A stretch of 64,000 bases of DNA from Nicotiana tabacum (taxonomy: Eukaryota; Streptophyta; Magnoliopsida; Solanales; Solanaceae): NCBI RefSeq assembly GCF_000715075.1, contig NC_134085.1, positions 138,770,060 through 138,834,059 of the forward strand, in the 5' to 3' direction. The position numbers and the translations under genes are program-made. The notes beneath the pieces are model-generated. The model made no database searches, was not told the DNA's origin, and was given only the letters and a program-made list of their open reading frames with translations. Positions 48,901 through 62,300 of the stretch are shown piece after piece. Position 1 is the first letter of the stretch. The number at the start of each line of letters is the position of its first letter.

Positions 48901-51900
48901 TGCAAAAGAACCTTGGACGTTTCAGCATTTGCCTCCATTTTGAGGGAGTCTCTGCAACCACTCTTTCCCTCCTGGAAGACATTTAATCCATGGGACAAAC
49001 TGCACCAGACGAAGCATGGTACGCACATAAACATCAAGTAAGAAAAATAAAAGAAGCTAAATTACTCAAACAAATTGGAAATCTGGCATCTACCTGTTGG
49101 ATGATATGAGGAGCTTCCCATTTCGATATTCTGGATCCTTGCTGTTCATCAAATGATATGATATAGCAGAGATAACAATTTCCTCTATGTAATTACTCAG
49201 CACCACTGTGTCAGCTTGACAGATAGATCCTAGATCATCACATTCGAGGTCATTTGCTGCAAGCACCTCTGCAATGTGATTCTTGTTGTCCTGAAACTGA
49301 ATCATCTTCATATCCTTATCGAGTTGTGTTTTCCAGTCTGTAAGATGTGTCTCATCTTCAGGGGGCCTAATTTCAATATTGTAAGGAAACAGAAGACCGA
49401 GTTTCTCATCTACTTCCTCACAATCATCTTCATGCTCAAACATCCTGGAGCCTAGAACCAACACCGATCCTGACAGCTTCTTCAGCATTCGATCAAAGAG
49501 TTTATAAACTCTGGGTGGTTGAAGATGTCTGTCAACATCCCTGATGTAGAGAATAACACGGTTGTTTTCAGAGACCGACACCAAAACCTGCAAGTAACCT
49601 CCTTCTTTAGTAAGATTTAAGATGAAACAATCATAACGTGAAAGATACTGAGAAGATCATATGGAATAACAACACAGATACAAGTTTGAAATTAAGAGAA
49701 AATTTACTACCTTGTAAAGTGACTGTAAGAAAGCCTTTTCATCTATTGACCAGCTGTTCACCCTCTTAGTTGGAGCTAATGAAAATGAAGAAGCAAGAAA
49801 TGATCAGAAGATAATCTTCAATCAAATGATTATCCCTCATAGGTTAATCAAAATTCAACATTGTGAAATTGATAGATGCAACTTATGCAAGAGATGAATC
49901 TAAAAATCCGTTGCAAGAACACTATATCAGGTAAAGCTGGTTGATGGTTAGATGGGAAATTTGAGGAGATCCTTCAATAAAAGAAACATAAAGATGCAAA
50001 CCACACTGTAGTAGCAAGATCATGAGAGTAAGAAAATGATACTTTTACATAATTAGTGGATATTCAAATCATGATCCAAATTAACAACTTCACTAACAAT
50101 TATACATGAACATCATGAATGCAAGCGGACTCTGAACTCCATGCATGACGTGTAACAGGAAGCAAATAGCAGAGCCATGACAAGTAAATCAATTCCCTAC
50201 AAGCATCCCACCTGGATTTGAAGAACAGGAGTCAGAGCTGATGCTACTTATATCAGAAGAAACAGAAGCGGTCCTGCGATGCTTTATAGAGTTGCTTGCA
50301 CCTTCCCTATTCCTGTATATCCCAAGGCTAAGGGTTAAAATGAAATGTCAACTCCAAAAACCTGCATTAATGTCTGAATGAGGAATAAGACTAATATACC
50401 TTGATTTAGCATCAAACGCAGTGGTTTGCCTTGAAAAGGTACCTGCCAAAAAGAGAATAAAAACTGTATATGAAGAGCATCTGGAGAAGTAAAGCAACAT
50501 GAAATTATCAAGCCTGAGATTTTAAGTTCTAAAATTCTGATTAGGTCTAGATCGAAATCAGAACCATCAGCATACTGGCTGCGGAGCTCCACGTGAAAGA
50601 TGGATGTTGAACTTCAGCAATTACTTGAACTTTACATTTCTTGTTTTCTGATCAATTGTTTTAACTTTACACTTACCAGCCTCTGAAAAGTTCTCACGAT
50701 AAATTCACTCCACCTTAGGACTTATGAAATTAGGATCAGCTTTGATAGCTTTTACTCTTCACGTACAGGACAAAAACAACTTGCTGGTGTTAATGTGGAA
50801 ATGGCATCACTTCCCACAAGATAAACGTACTGTTAAAGGCTTAAAGCTGGTGTATTATACGACTATTAATATTTCGTAACTCCATAAACATCTAGAACCT
50901 CATTTAAATATAACGTATGTGTAAAGAAATCAGCAGATCTGGAGATCAAATAGTTTGTGATTCATATTCTTATATTTAAGTTCAGATATATTCATTAATT
51001 TACATAAACAGACACAAATACAATTAAGTGTACCAAATAGTGAAGAACTATGGCCTTTCTTCATATACCTCCATTATTCTCTCTTGCTGGAAGAATTGAG
51101 AATGAACCAATCAAACTGGACCAACGTCCCAACATAGACTCTGAGGTTGACCTCTTGAAAGCCTACAAAAGTAAGATTCTGAATCAGGTAATATTCCACT
51201 AGGGGTGAAATGATTCCCTTTTACTTATAGTGGAAGTGAATTCAGATTCAACAGTTAAGGAAACATGAATAATGGGCCCCAAGACAACAATATTTTGACC
51301 AAATAAGAACATAATTCTTCAAAGATAGTAAAAATTAGTACTTACCGATTCTTTCTTAAAGATGCCATACTTGCTCTGCATCTGCAACGATTGACCCATG
51401 AAATAGAATGAATACAAGTATCAGCAGAAGATATGCTAAAGTACAGTAAAAAGAGGCCTTACACAATACCTTTAGAGTGAAGTCAGTTAGATCCAAAAGC
51501 AGCAGTTTAGCATCAAAATGATGCGCCAAAGCCTTCGCTAGAGTTTGCTGGTAAAGTTCTGCATTATAAGTATCAAACATAGTTAAAGCGCTAAATGCAG
51601 ATAACATATCAACTTGGAACAGACTTTAAATGCGAAAGCCATACCAGCAGGCCCTGAAAGCAGTATGGCCCTGCTTGCAGGAGAAAGATTTCTTGTATGT
51701 TTAGACACATCTAAGTGATTCAGATGAACGTATGCTGCACTTGTTAATAACACGCGCGTCCGTTCACTGTCAAAGCCATCACATTTGAAGGAGATTATCA
51801 AGTGTGAACGGAAACCATCTTCAACATATAGTCGTAGAGATTATCAGAGAAGTAGATTGAGGATACAACAAGTTGGACGTGAACAGATATTTTTGAAATT

Positions 51901-54100
51901 ATCAACTTTTACCAAGATCCTAACTGGAGCCACCACAATGAAATTTAGCATAAGTCTCCAACAACAGAACATTAGGTGAAGGAATGAGAACTTTAGGTGC
52001 AAGTGTCAAGGGATAACCAGTACTTGAATTTTGTCAAACAAAAAGCTGTTACATTCTTCTGCTTATTTTGATTCCGCATTCAACAACTTTGCTGTATTGA
52101 GAAGAACTCCAGACATGCAACCCATAAAATTCATAGGTTGCAAGCACTAGTGGGTGGCTGGTTATTGTTACTCCATGCGTTTCAATTTAAGTGTCTTATG
52201 TTCCTTTTTAGTCGGTTTAGAAAAAGAATGTCACCTTTCTATTTTGTAATTCCAATACTCATTTTACCTTTAGTAACACTTTCTTATGGGAATGACGTGG
52301 CATTAGAAGACTAAAAAAATCAAAAAGTTTTTTTCGCATATTACACATACCTTTAGTTTATAAACACAAGCTTCAAAAAATTTCTTTACGTTGTTAAACT
52401 TGGTGTTGATCAAACTAAGACATATAAATAAACCGGAGGAAGTATTGTACTTTGATAAGTTAGGTTGTCTATTAATTAGATAACAAAAGGTAAGAGTAAG
52501 AAATACACATAGTTGATGCACCCAAGGTGTGGTTAGCGGTCAATTAAGTGAAATAAAAATTGTGAGAGACCAGAATTCAAATCGTAGGGAGGCAAAAAGC
52601 ACTAGGTGATTGTTCCTCTCCGCTAGTGGACGGAGTTACCCATTACCTAGCTAGTGATATATAACAGGTATATGGTATAATAGTTTTTTTTGATAAAGTA
52701 ATTTGTTCATTGATGGCATCAAGAAGATGCAGTAGTGCAAAAGAGGTACATGGTATAATATTTGCTCAAGCTGACCTAAAAACTATCGTTATATAATAAA
52801 ACATCTTCCACCTATATGCTTATTAAACAATCTAGAGAAGAAGAACGAAATCGTTGAAATATATACTCCCTCTGTCTCATTTTAGGTGACGTACTTTCCT
52901 TTTTAGTCCATTCCAAAAAAGAATGATTTTTTTATTAGAAAACATTTTAGCTTTAAACTTCAAATTTACTCTTAATAAAATAATTTATCGCTATAAAAAT
53001 ATTTATTAAGGCATGTTTGAGATCACAAGTTTCAAAAGTCTTCCTTTATTTCTTATAATCTGTCCCTTTTAAAACACAACCACATAAATTGGGACGGAGG
53101 GAGTAAGCTTTAATTGCAATATCTTGCCACTGTCTTAGTATCAGCAATTTCAACTTGAACCAGACCATAAACTAGTGTATATGAAAGTGTCGGATCATTT
53201 TGGGCTTAAGATTTACCACGACCAACAATTTTGAAATCACCAGTTTTACCAAATTCATAAAATTTGGAAATTCAAGTAGTAGTTGCAAGTTTGCAAGTTT
53301 CATGCTATTACTAATTATTACTAATGGACCTTTGAGCACCAGAGTAGTTTGCTTACTGAAGGGCCAATTTTGAAAAACCATACATCATAAGAGTAAACAA
53401 GTTACGAACAAAGTAAAATTATAAAAAAAAAATATAAAATCGTTGATTTATCTAAAAAGCAGCTGTTTTTATTGAAGGACTAAAAACTGAGGGGAACAGA
53501 TACAAAACAAAAAATAAATTTAAAAAGAAAAAAAGAAACAAACTTTCAATAAGAAAATTAAAAGAAAAAATTGCAGAGAAATCTCAACTTGAAAATTCCA
53601 AATTCGAAAAGAAGCATCAATGGTGCGCGCAATGCATTACAGGTGACAGGACTACATCACGTAGGCTTAACACAATTAAATCATGAGATCCAGGGAATTA
53701 ATATAAAATGATCATTTACGAAAAAACAACAGAAAAAGAAATTGAAACATAAACAACTATGTTCTGCAATTATTTGTATAGCACTGATAAGTTTTTTTTA
53801 TGTATATGCATTTGACAGATATTAAGCAAATTATCAACAAAAAAAACCGAAGATAGAAAAAATGGCGGCTTTGTCAAAAAACTGTTACCTGAGAAAATAA
53901 GGGAAGTCCTCAAAGGAGACTTTGGTATGCTTGCCGTCAACGATGAGCCGTCGAAGTTCCTGCTCGATTTGGTCGGCCGTTATCCCTTCCGCCGCCGAAT
54001 TACCACCGGTCCATTTATTAACAGCCTGTCCTGAAGCCAATCCAAGCCCTACTCCAACCCCTACGCTCAATGCCGATAACAATACGTGCTTCTGTTCCAT
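45908..54100 (-). CDS. AAA-type ATPase, DAA1/At5g52882-like, 827 aa, 16 exons
   Basis: Minus-strand exons: 53889-54100, 51645-51766, 51470-51558, 51346-51381, 51069-51162, 50400-50442, 50212-50312, 49711-49775, 49094-49587, 48912-48999, 48704-48823, 47796-48364, 47035-47170, 46880-46948, 46636-46767, 45908-46021. All introns GT-AG; 2,484 bases. Start at MEQKHVLL; the N-terminus has a hydrophobic Gly/Val/Leu segment (about 7-24), a likely membrane anchor. A degenerate P-loop-like LLSGPAG lies near residue 106-112. The AAA domain (about 512-680) has Walker A GPPGTGKT (556-563), Walker B with D615/E616, sensor Asn662 and arginine fingers in RRFERR. After it comes the AAA lid helix region (GYSGSDLK) and an acidic segment. 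Length matches Arabidopsis At1g64110, At4g28000 and At5g52882 (about 825-830, from memory). The substrate is unknown; relatives act at mitochondria or peroxisomes. Confidence 0.93.
52171..52442. mobile_element. Stowaway-like MITE in intron 1 of the ATPase gene
   Basis: Ends CTCCATGCGTTTCAATTTAAG and its diverged inverse near 52442 (CCGGAGGAAG), with TA at both outer edges (52169-52170, 52443-52444). The interior GTCTTATGTTCCTTTTTAGTC block is typical of Stowaway elements of the Tc1/mariner group. Confidence 0.7.
52866..53103. mobile_element. Stowaway MITE in intron 1 of the ATPase gene
   Basis: Ends CTCCCTCTGTCTCA and GGGACGGAGGGAG are inverted copies bounded by TA (52864-52865, 53104-53105), the Stowaway signature. 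238 bases, non-coding. Confidence 0.9.
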
Positions 54101-55213
54101 ATTCACGCCAAAGATAGATCTGTTTTTGTTTTTGTGTTGTGATCCTCTGCTCTATAAATAAAAAATAGTTCCAAAATGTTGAATTGAAACAAGTTGAACG
54201 TATTTCTTTTATATAAATGTCAATATCAAACAAGCAATAATGGGGAAAATGTGAAATAATAATGTACGGGAATGGAGAAGAAGGAAGTTGGAAAATGATG
54301 GAGAGAGAGAGAAAGTGAAATGGGTCGTATATACGAAAGGAAGGAGACGTTGGTGGATTCTGCCTTAATAATAATGACAGGTAATGAAAAAACAATTAAC
54401 AACTTGATCAATTGATCGATCCCATTGCGACTGCGCGCTGTTTTTCTCTCTGTTTAATTTGTTTCTTTCTTACACGCAGTGTTGTCTCAATTTATAGAGT
54501 TATGAGAGATGAAATCGGAGCCCCATTTGAAAGCTCTTTTTGACCTTTTGACTCAATGCTCCAACCTTTTTTTTATAAAAAAAAATGTTTAAAATGTACA
54601 ACTCGGTGGCTATTAACTATATCAAGTAAACACCTCATAATGACATGGCAAGTTACGTGCATGAATGGACGGTTCATAATGACATGGCAAGTTAATAGCC
54701 ACTTGAATTGTTTAAATGATAAAAGAGCCAATTGAGATGTCTGGACGATCGTTGAGCACAACTTATAGGACTGATTTATGTATTTCGCCTAAAATATTAT
54801 TTCCACAACTAAGAGATGTGATATAGAGAATCTACTCCAATACAACTATTAGTGACTGTTAGAACACATGGCCTATGATTATACGATGATAATTTGACTG
54901 TTACTTCAATAATCCTTCCTTTTTTTTAAAAAAATGTTTACTTCTTGATTTTGGACTACTCTCTTACTACTTTTCTTAGGAACGTTATTGATCGTTGCTT
55001 TTCCAATGCCCTTTCCCTCCGTTTTTTGTCTAGCACATGTGCTCAAAATAACATATTTGCTTCTTTTTTTTTTTTCCTTCAAAAACTTATTTTTTTCGTT
55101 ACCGAAATAGGGAGAAGCATTTTGTCTTTTTCGTTTTTTTCATTTGGCACTTCTTTCGTCCAGTTATGATTTTCATTGTTTGACTCGGCATGACTATGTT
55201 ACTAAACTACATT
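54101..55213. promoter_or_regulatory. Upstream region of the AAA-ATPase gene and gene-free DNA
   Basis: The presumed leader and promoter lie next to 54101. A TATAAATA-like motif on the plus strand (54153-54160) and AT-rich motifs near 54210 are present, but no core promoter is certain. A 20-base sequence CATAATGACATGGCAAGTTA occurs at 54637 and 54674. 54900-55170 is T-rich. No gene seen. Confidence 0.4.
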
Positions 55214-56049
55214 TGTAAAATAATTTTTGAGAAAATAAATTAACATAAACATAAATGTAAATGAAATAACAAAAATAATTCGAGTCCACTGAATTTACAG
55301 TGTTTCCTTAAGGAATTTAATCCCCTCCTAATATCCAAGGTTATGGATTATTTCCTCCCAGGATAGAACGAATTACACACTGGTGTAGTGGTACTTCAAA
55401 CCCCAGTATTTCACCGAACACAAAGTTCGGTAGCAAATCACACTTACTGTTGTTTTCTTTGAAGTTAAAATATGTAGAAGAAAGGAGAAGAACTCAGAAA
55501 ATCCGTATGGAAATTCTGAGCAGAATAGTCTTGTATTTATAGCCAAAGTTGGGCTGAAATCTGAAGAGGTGCAACTCTTCAGAATGACTGTTTATGCAAA
55601 ACGGCCACAGCATAAATGCCATAACATAAATGGCTATTTACTCAACAATAAAGAGGAAAAATTGAAAACAAATATTTAATAACATTTCTGTTAATATTTT
55701 ACTATTAACAAATAAATTTGGTCCAAAAAATTAATCAATCAATCGATCATTTGACCAAATCCAAATTCGAATCTGAATCCGAAGCCGAAGCCGAAGCTGA
55801 AACCGAGCCGAGCAAGCGACGACGACGGCGGCGCGAAGCTTGCCTTCTTCTCAACTCGTTAAGAGCTAGAAGAAGACCAATTGCTTATATACCCATAAAA
55901 AAACCTCTTCCTCTTCCTCTTCCAATATGGGACAATGTCCCTTTGCCAAGGGGGAAGCTTAAAATTTCACTCAAAAATTTCATTTCCCTCCATTTCCCAT
56001 TCACCCTCTTTTAAGTATTTAATATACTTAAATACATAAAATCCCAACA
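55214..56049 (-). repeat. 3' LTR of the Tnt1-like element
   Basis: Starts at 56049 on the minus strand as TGTTGGGATTTTATG, preceded by the purine tract. The other end is placed at 55214 because TG...CA ends fit there, but this is a guess without the second LTR. A reading near 55718-56014 on the opposite strand is Glu/Arg-rich low complexity and not a gene. Confidence 0.6.
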
Positions 56050-56649
56050 ATTCCCCACATGAATAGGGAATGGCTATATCATGGAAACATGGATGAAAAA
56101 TTGTGTAATTCACAAGCAAGGATTAATTGCATCTAGATAAGTAGGTTTCCCTTTGAACTTTCCGTAGTGAACTTATGTCGGATATACTCGATCAATCGGT
56201 AGATTTGATATCTTTGAAATGTCGAACTTTGGTGTATACTTAGACAACCACAAGTCACACAACCAACCCTTAACTATCTTTGGTTTTCATTGTTGTGTTC
56301 ATTTCACCCATGAACACCGTCTGGCTTCATAAGTGCATAGAGAACTGGCATTGCAAGATTTTCCTTGAAGCGACTAACACTTCACACTTACATAGGTGAT
56401 TCATAAACGTCTCATCCCGTAGATATACTATTTGATATACCCCATATCAAATTTAGAAATCATTAAAAAGCCTTAATGTTTTATCCTTGGTACTTGAACA
56501 TTGTCTCATCACGAGAATGGACCAAAAGTTTAGTTGACAATATTGAACCGCCATTAATGACTTTGTTTGATCTTCTTGAACCTAGATCTTGGGATCTCCA
56601 GTCTTCTAGGTAGAATTACCGCCACTATGACTTGTTCTCGGCCACAGTC

Positions 56650-59345
56650 TCATTCCCTTTGATGATTTTTCAACTACCTCTCTAGTTAGGCCTTTTGTAA
56701 GTGGATCCGACACATTATCACTTGACTTTACATAATCAACCGTGATAATTCCTCTAGAGAGTAATTGCCTAACGGTTTATGTCTTCGTTGTATATGATGG
56801 GATTTACCGTTATACATAACGTTCCTAGCCCTTCCAATTGTCTCTTGACTATCGCAATGTATGCATATTGGTGCCAACGGTTTGGGCCAAAATGGAATAT
56901 CTTCCAAGAAATTCCGGAGCCATTCAACTTCTTTACCGGCTTTATCTAAGGCTATGAATTAAGCCTCCATTGTAGAGTGGGTAATACAAGTTTGTTTGGA
57001 CGACTTCCAAGATACCGCTTCTTCACCAATAATGAATACATATCCACTTGTGGACTTGAAATCAGTTGATACTGTGATCCAATTTGCATCACATTATCCC
57101 TCAATGATCGCAGGATATTTACTGTAGTGCAAAACAAAGTTCTAGGTATGTACTAAATACCCCAAAACTCATTTTATGGCCATCCAATGAGATTGACCTG
57201 GATTGCTCGTATATCGACTCAATTTACTTATAGCACAAGCTATATCTGGTCGTGTACAATTCATGATGTACATTAAGCAACCCAACACACGAGCATAATC
57301 CAATTGTGATATGCTTTGGCCTTTGTTCTTTGCTAATGCAAGATTCATATCAATTGGAGTCTTTGCAACTTTAAAGCCCAAGTGCTTGAATTTTTCAAGT
57401 ACTGTCTTAATATAATGAGATTGTGACAATACCAGACCTTGAGAAGTCTTATGGATCTTAATTCCTAGAATTAAATTAGCAACTCCCAAGTCTTTCATAT
57501 CAAACTTACCAGTTAGCATGCGCTTAGTCGCATTTATGTTGGCAATGTCATTACTCATTATCAACATATCATCCACATATAAGCAAGCAATGACTATGTG
57601 ATTTGGAACATTTTTAATGTACACACATTTATCACATTCATTTATTTTAAAACCATTTGACAATATTGTTTGATCAAATTTCGCATGCCATTGTTTGGGT
57701 GCTTGTTTTAGTCCGTAAAGGGACTAACAAGTCTACATACCTTCTTTTCTTTACCTGGAACCACAAACCCTTCAGGTTGTTCCATGTAAATTTCTTCCTC
57801 CAACTCTCCATTTAAGAATGCTGTCTTAACATCCATTTGATGAATTTCAAGACCATACACTGTAGCTAACGCTACTAACATTCGTATGGACGTAATTCTT
57901 GTAAGTGGAGAGTATGTATAGAAATAGTCAAGACCTTCTCGTTGTCTATACCCTTTGACCACAAGTCTTGCCTTAAATTTGTCAATAGTGCCATCATCTT
58001 TTATTTTCCTCTTAAAGATCCATTTAGAACCCAAAGGTTTATTTCCAAGAGGAAGATCAACCAATTCTCATGTATGGTTGTTCGGTATGGATTCTATTTC
58101 ACTATTGACTGCCTCTTTCCAAAACAATGATTTCGAAGAAGACATAGCTTCTTTAAATGTTTGAGGTTCATTTTTTCAATAAGAAAGTCACAAAATCTGG
58201 TCCAAATGAAGTAGACGTTCTTTTACTACGTCTTGGAACCTCCTGAATAAATGTACTTTCTTTTGTTTCTTCCCGAGGTCATTTAGATCCTTCACCAATC
58301 GACTCACATTCCTTTTTATACGGATATATATTTTCAAAAAACTCAACATTATCTGATTCTATAATCGTATTATTATGAATGTCGGGATTTTCTGATTTAT
58401 GAACCAGAAATCGATATGCTTTACTATTGGTCGCATATCCTATGAAAACACAATCAACGATTTTCGGTCCTATTTTTATCCTTTTGGGTTTAGGAACTTG
58501 TACTTTTGCCAAACACCCCCACATTTTAAAAAATTCAAGTTGAGCTTCTTTCCTTTCCATTTTTCATATGGAATAGATTGTGTTTTGCTATGGGGTACTC
58601 GATTTAGTATTCGGCTAGCCGTAAGAACGACTTCCCCCCACAAGTTCTATGGCAAACCAGAACTTATCAATAATGCGTTCATCATCTCTTTTAATGAACG
58701 ATTCTTTCTTTCTGCAATCCCATTGAATTGGGACGTGTAAGGGGACGTTGTTTGATGAATAATTCTATATTCTAAACATATTTGTTCAAAAGGAGATTCA
58801 TATTCACCACCCCTATTGCTTCTTATCATTTTGATTTTCTAGTTAAGTTGCGTTTCAACTATATTTTTGTATTACTTGAATGCTTCTATTGCTTCATATT
58901 TACTATTAAGTAAGTAAACATAGCAATATCGAGTATTATCATCAACAAAAGTTATGAAATACTTCTTTCCACCGCGAGATGGTATTGACTTCATATCGCA
59001 AATATCTGTGTGAATTAAGTCTAATGGATCTGAATTCCTTTCAACTGACTTATAAGGATGTTTAACATACTTAGATTCCACACATATTTGATATTTTGAT
59101 TTGTCGCATTCAAATTTAGGCAATACTTCCAAATTAATCATTTTCTGTAAGGTTTTATAATTAACATGACCTAAACTTATATGTCACAATTCATTTGACT
59201 TAAGTAAGTAAGACGAAGTTGAAATTTTATTATTAGTTTCAACAACCATTACATTCAACTTGAAAAGGTCCTCGGTGAGGTAACCTTTTCCTACCAACAT
59301 CTCGTTCTTACTTATTACAACCTTATCGGATACAAATACACATTT
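56650..59345 (-). pseudogene. Tnt1-like pol remnant: integrase, reverse transcriptase, RNase H
   Basis: From high to low coordinates: pre-integrase zone (59141-58872), integrase core with HTDICDMK and SNRGGEYES (58829-58279), reverse transcriptase first half with KARLVVKGY and MDVKTAFLNGELEE (58064-57708), second half with CLYVDDMLI (57663-57169), and a scrambled RNase H (57165-56650). Lesions: the second catalytic Asp of integrase reads Asn in SNRGGEY; a one-base loss near 57718 shifts the reverse transcriptase frame at the YGLKQ block; several stops between blocks. Not functional. Confidence 0.85.
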
Positions 59346-59350
59346 AAAGT
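59346..59350. repeat. Target duplication of the Ogre-like solo LTR, left copy
   Basis: AAAGT here corresponds to AAAGC at 62984-62988, a 5-bp duplication with one mismatch. Confidence 0.75.
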
Positions 59351-62300
59351 TGTCACACCTCCTTTTTCACACCTATACCCCCAGAAGAGGCGTAAAGGAG
59401 TTTTTCCATTTAAAGGACAATCGGAACGGGATTTAATTATTAATTATTCAGAGTCGCCACTTGGGAGATTAATCGTGTCCCAAGTCACCGGTTGAATCCC
59501 GAACCCAAGAAATTTATGACTCAGTTAACAGTCCGTGAACCAGAAATCCGAGTAAGGAATTCTGTTAACTCGGGAGAAGGTGTTAGGCATTCCCGAGTAC
59601 CGTGGTTTTAGCACGGTCGCTTAACTATTGTAGTTGAATTTATCTGATCTTAATACATGTTAACTTATGTGCTTTTTATTTGTAAACCGCTTTTATTGTT
59701 GTTTATTTTTAAAGAATTGCGACGTCATGAAAACGCGTTTCGAACCACGTCGCAATCAATGCACCCGTAGTTATCAACACATTTTGACTTCGTCGAGATT
59801 TGGATTTGAGTCGCATCAATGCGCACTCTAATTTTAAGAATGTTATTCAATTAAATCGTGCCTAAGATGCTAACGTAGTGTTATTTTGGGGGAATGCCAT
59901 GAAATTTGTTAAACAACCTTCCCAAATCTAAACAGCGAGATAATTATGTCAACAATTACTTAAGGATCCTAATTGGTTAAGGCCAATCATCCGTTAAACC
60001 TGAAATTTGAGCTTCTATGCAGAAGTACTGAGGAAATGGGCTTTGAGCTCATATAATCCAAAGCATTGTCATTACATATATTGCAGGTGAGGGTTCTTAG
60101 AGCTCTAAGAACCAGGCCTTACGGAGGCCAAATTTTACTTATGGATGGGCCAATGCACAGCCCAATGATCGAGCCCTCGAGGCTCCTTCCTATTTAATTA
60201 AACTCTCGAACCTTGATGTACCTAGGCCCCATTTCGATTTCTCGCCTAACCACAGTCTGGGCCGACTGCAAATTCGACAGGCCCAAAATTGGCCCAGTAT
60301 GAAGTTGTGCCCAATTCATCTTAGACCAAAACTAAAAAAACCATGTGTGTTGAATTCTAAATCAATCACAACTTTGCAGACTTGACTCCAGCATACTGTG
60401 AAACTTTAAACAAATTGAAAATGACAATTGTATAAACATGAAATGATCCATTTAAACAGCTCGCACCCTGGGCTATATACATAAATCTAAATATCCAAAT
60501 GTCCACTTACTAATTAAAATAACCAAACTCATACTAGACAGTTCATCAGTCTCGATTATACAAATCAGTTATTGGCTCGAATCAACAACAACTAAGTAGG
60601 TTAGTAACAGTCCAACAATTTAAACAAATTAAACTATGAAAAGATAGTCAATAGACAATGTTTCGAAAGACAACAGAATTCCAGTAACATTCTCATTCTT
60701 CTCCACTTCAAACTTGGATTTACATAGATGCGAGTCAAGGAAATGTACCTGGGAATTGTAATGAAAATAGAGAAAAGGAGAGGAATCAGCTACTTTCAAC
60801 AGCAACAAACAACAAACCCAGCAATGTACACCACAGAAACACAAACAGATTGTTTTGAAACCAGGAATATAAGCAAATTCCCACAGATCAGCTTAACAGA
60901 CTTCTAACATTTCCCTGACCCTCACAGCTGAAACCCAGAATTAGTAATGGAACTATGAAGCTGTTTCAGATCTCCATATTTTGATGTCTTTATTTTCTGA
61001 ATAATCTCAGAATTGAAATGTTAACTGGATTTAAAAAAAACAGGAATGAAGCTCAAATTAAAACTTAGGGCTCAAGGCAGTAGACTGAGCAGACCCCCTT
61101 TCCCCAAGGCATCTTATGCCCTTTTATAAGCAACCCTCAAGAGAATGGACTAGGTTCTGATTTTCTAATTAGTCCCTCTCTATTTTCAATTTGGTCCCTC
61201 TATTTTTATCTTGCTAAACAAGTAACTGCAGTATAATTATTAAAACTTACACTTGAACCCTATTCTAGAAGGCCCTAAGGTATTCCTATACTCATACAAT
61301 ACCCATACTGCCCTTCCCTATACCTTGATATTACTATTCCTATCAGAACTACCCTTTTCCATACCCAGATTACCCCTGAAAGACTTTTAGAATCACTGAA
61401 CCTACCCTTATCCCTAACAGTTATACCCAATATCCTAAACCATTCTGGAACTTAACTAAAATTAATTAACTAGCAATCAGAAACTAACTAAAATTAATTA
61501 ACTAGCAATCAGAAACCAACTAATCAGGCTGACTGAACCAATTCTGGTCAATTAACCAACTCAAACAAGCTAAACAAAATTAGACTGAGCTTAAGCTACC
61601 ACGATTACCATTGAATGAACTTAAAACTAATTATTGAACCATGAACTTATAATCATTCAACCAACTAACAATCTCAGAATCAACAGTAATTAACAGAACC
61701 ACAATTAAACCCTAAAATTAATAGAACAACAATGAAACAATGACTGCAAATAATATTCTAATCATGCGAGTTTAAGAAACAGTAAAAAAAAAGAAAAGAA
61801 AAACTCACAAAGGCATAAGGGATTCTGGCTGGTCATAAACATCTGAATCCTTTCAGATTTTTGACGCGTAACACCCCTAACCATGTGTTCTTACACGAGA
61901 ACACATGGTTAAGGGTACTACGGTTCGAAATCAAAAGGATTTAGTTTTAGGGTTTGGCCAGCAATTCTTAGATCTAAAATTTGGGTTGTTTCAAGGTGAT
62001 TTGAAAGAAAACAACCACAGATTAGTGTTGAGGAAGGGCTGGGGGTTGTAGGGTGTGATTTTGGGTTGATTCGGACAAACTGTCACCTGGCCGGAAAACT
62101 TCAAATCAAGATTCGAAGAGTTCCGGCCTTATTCGAGGCAAACCAACGGGTGCAATAGAAAGAGGAGGGTGAGGGGAGTCCGTGGTGTTAATTTCAGGGT
62201 GAACGGCGTAGTTCGCGTTCACCGTCGGCAAGGGATTTTAGGGCGGCGCGGATTAGGGTTTGGGGAGAAGGGGTGGGGTGAGGAAGACGATGGAAATGGG

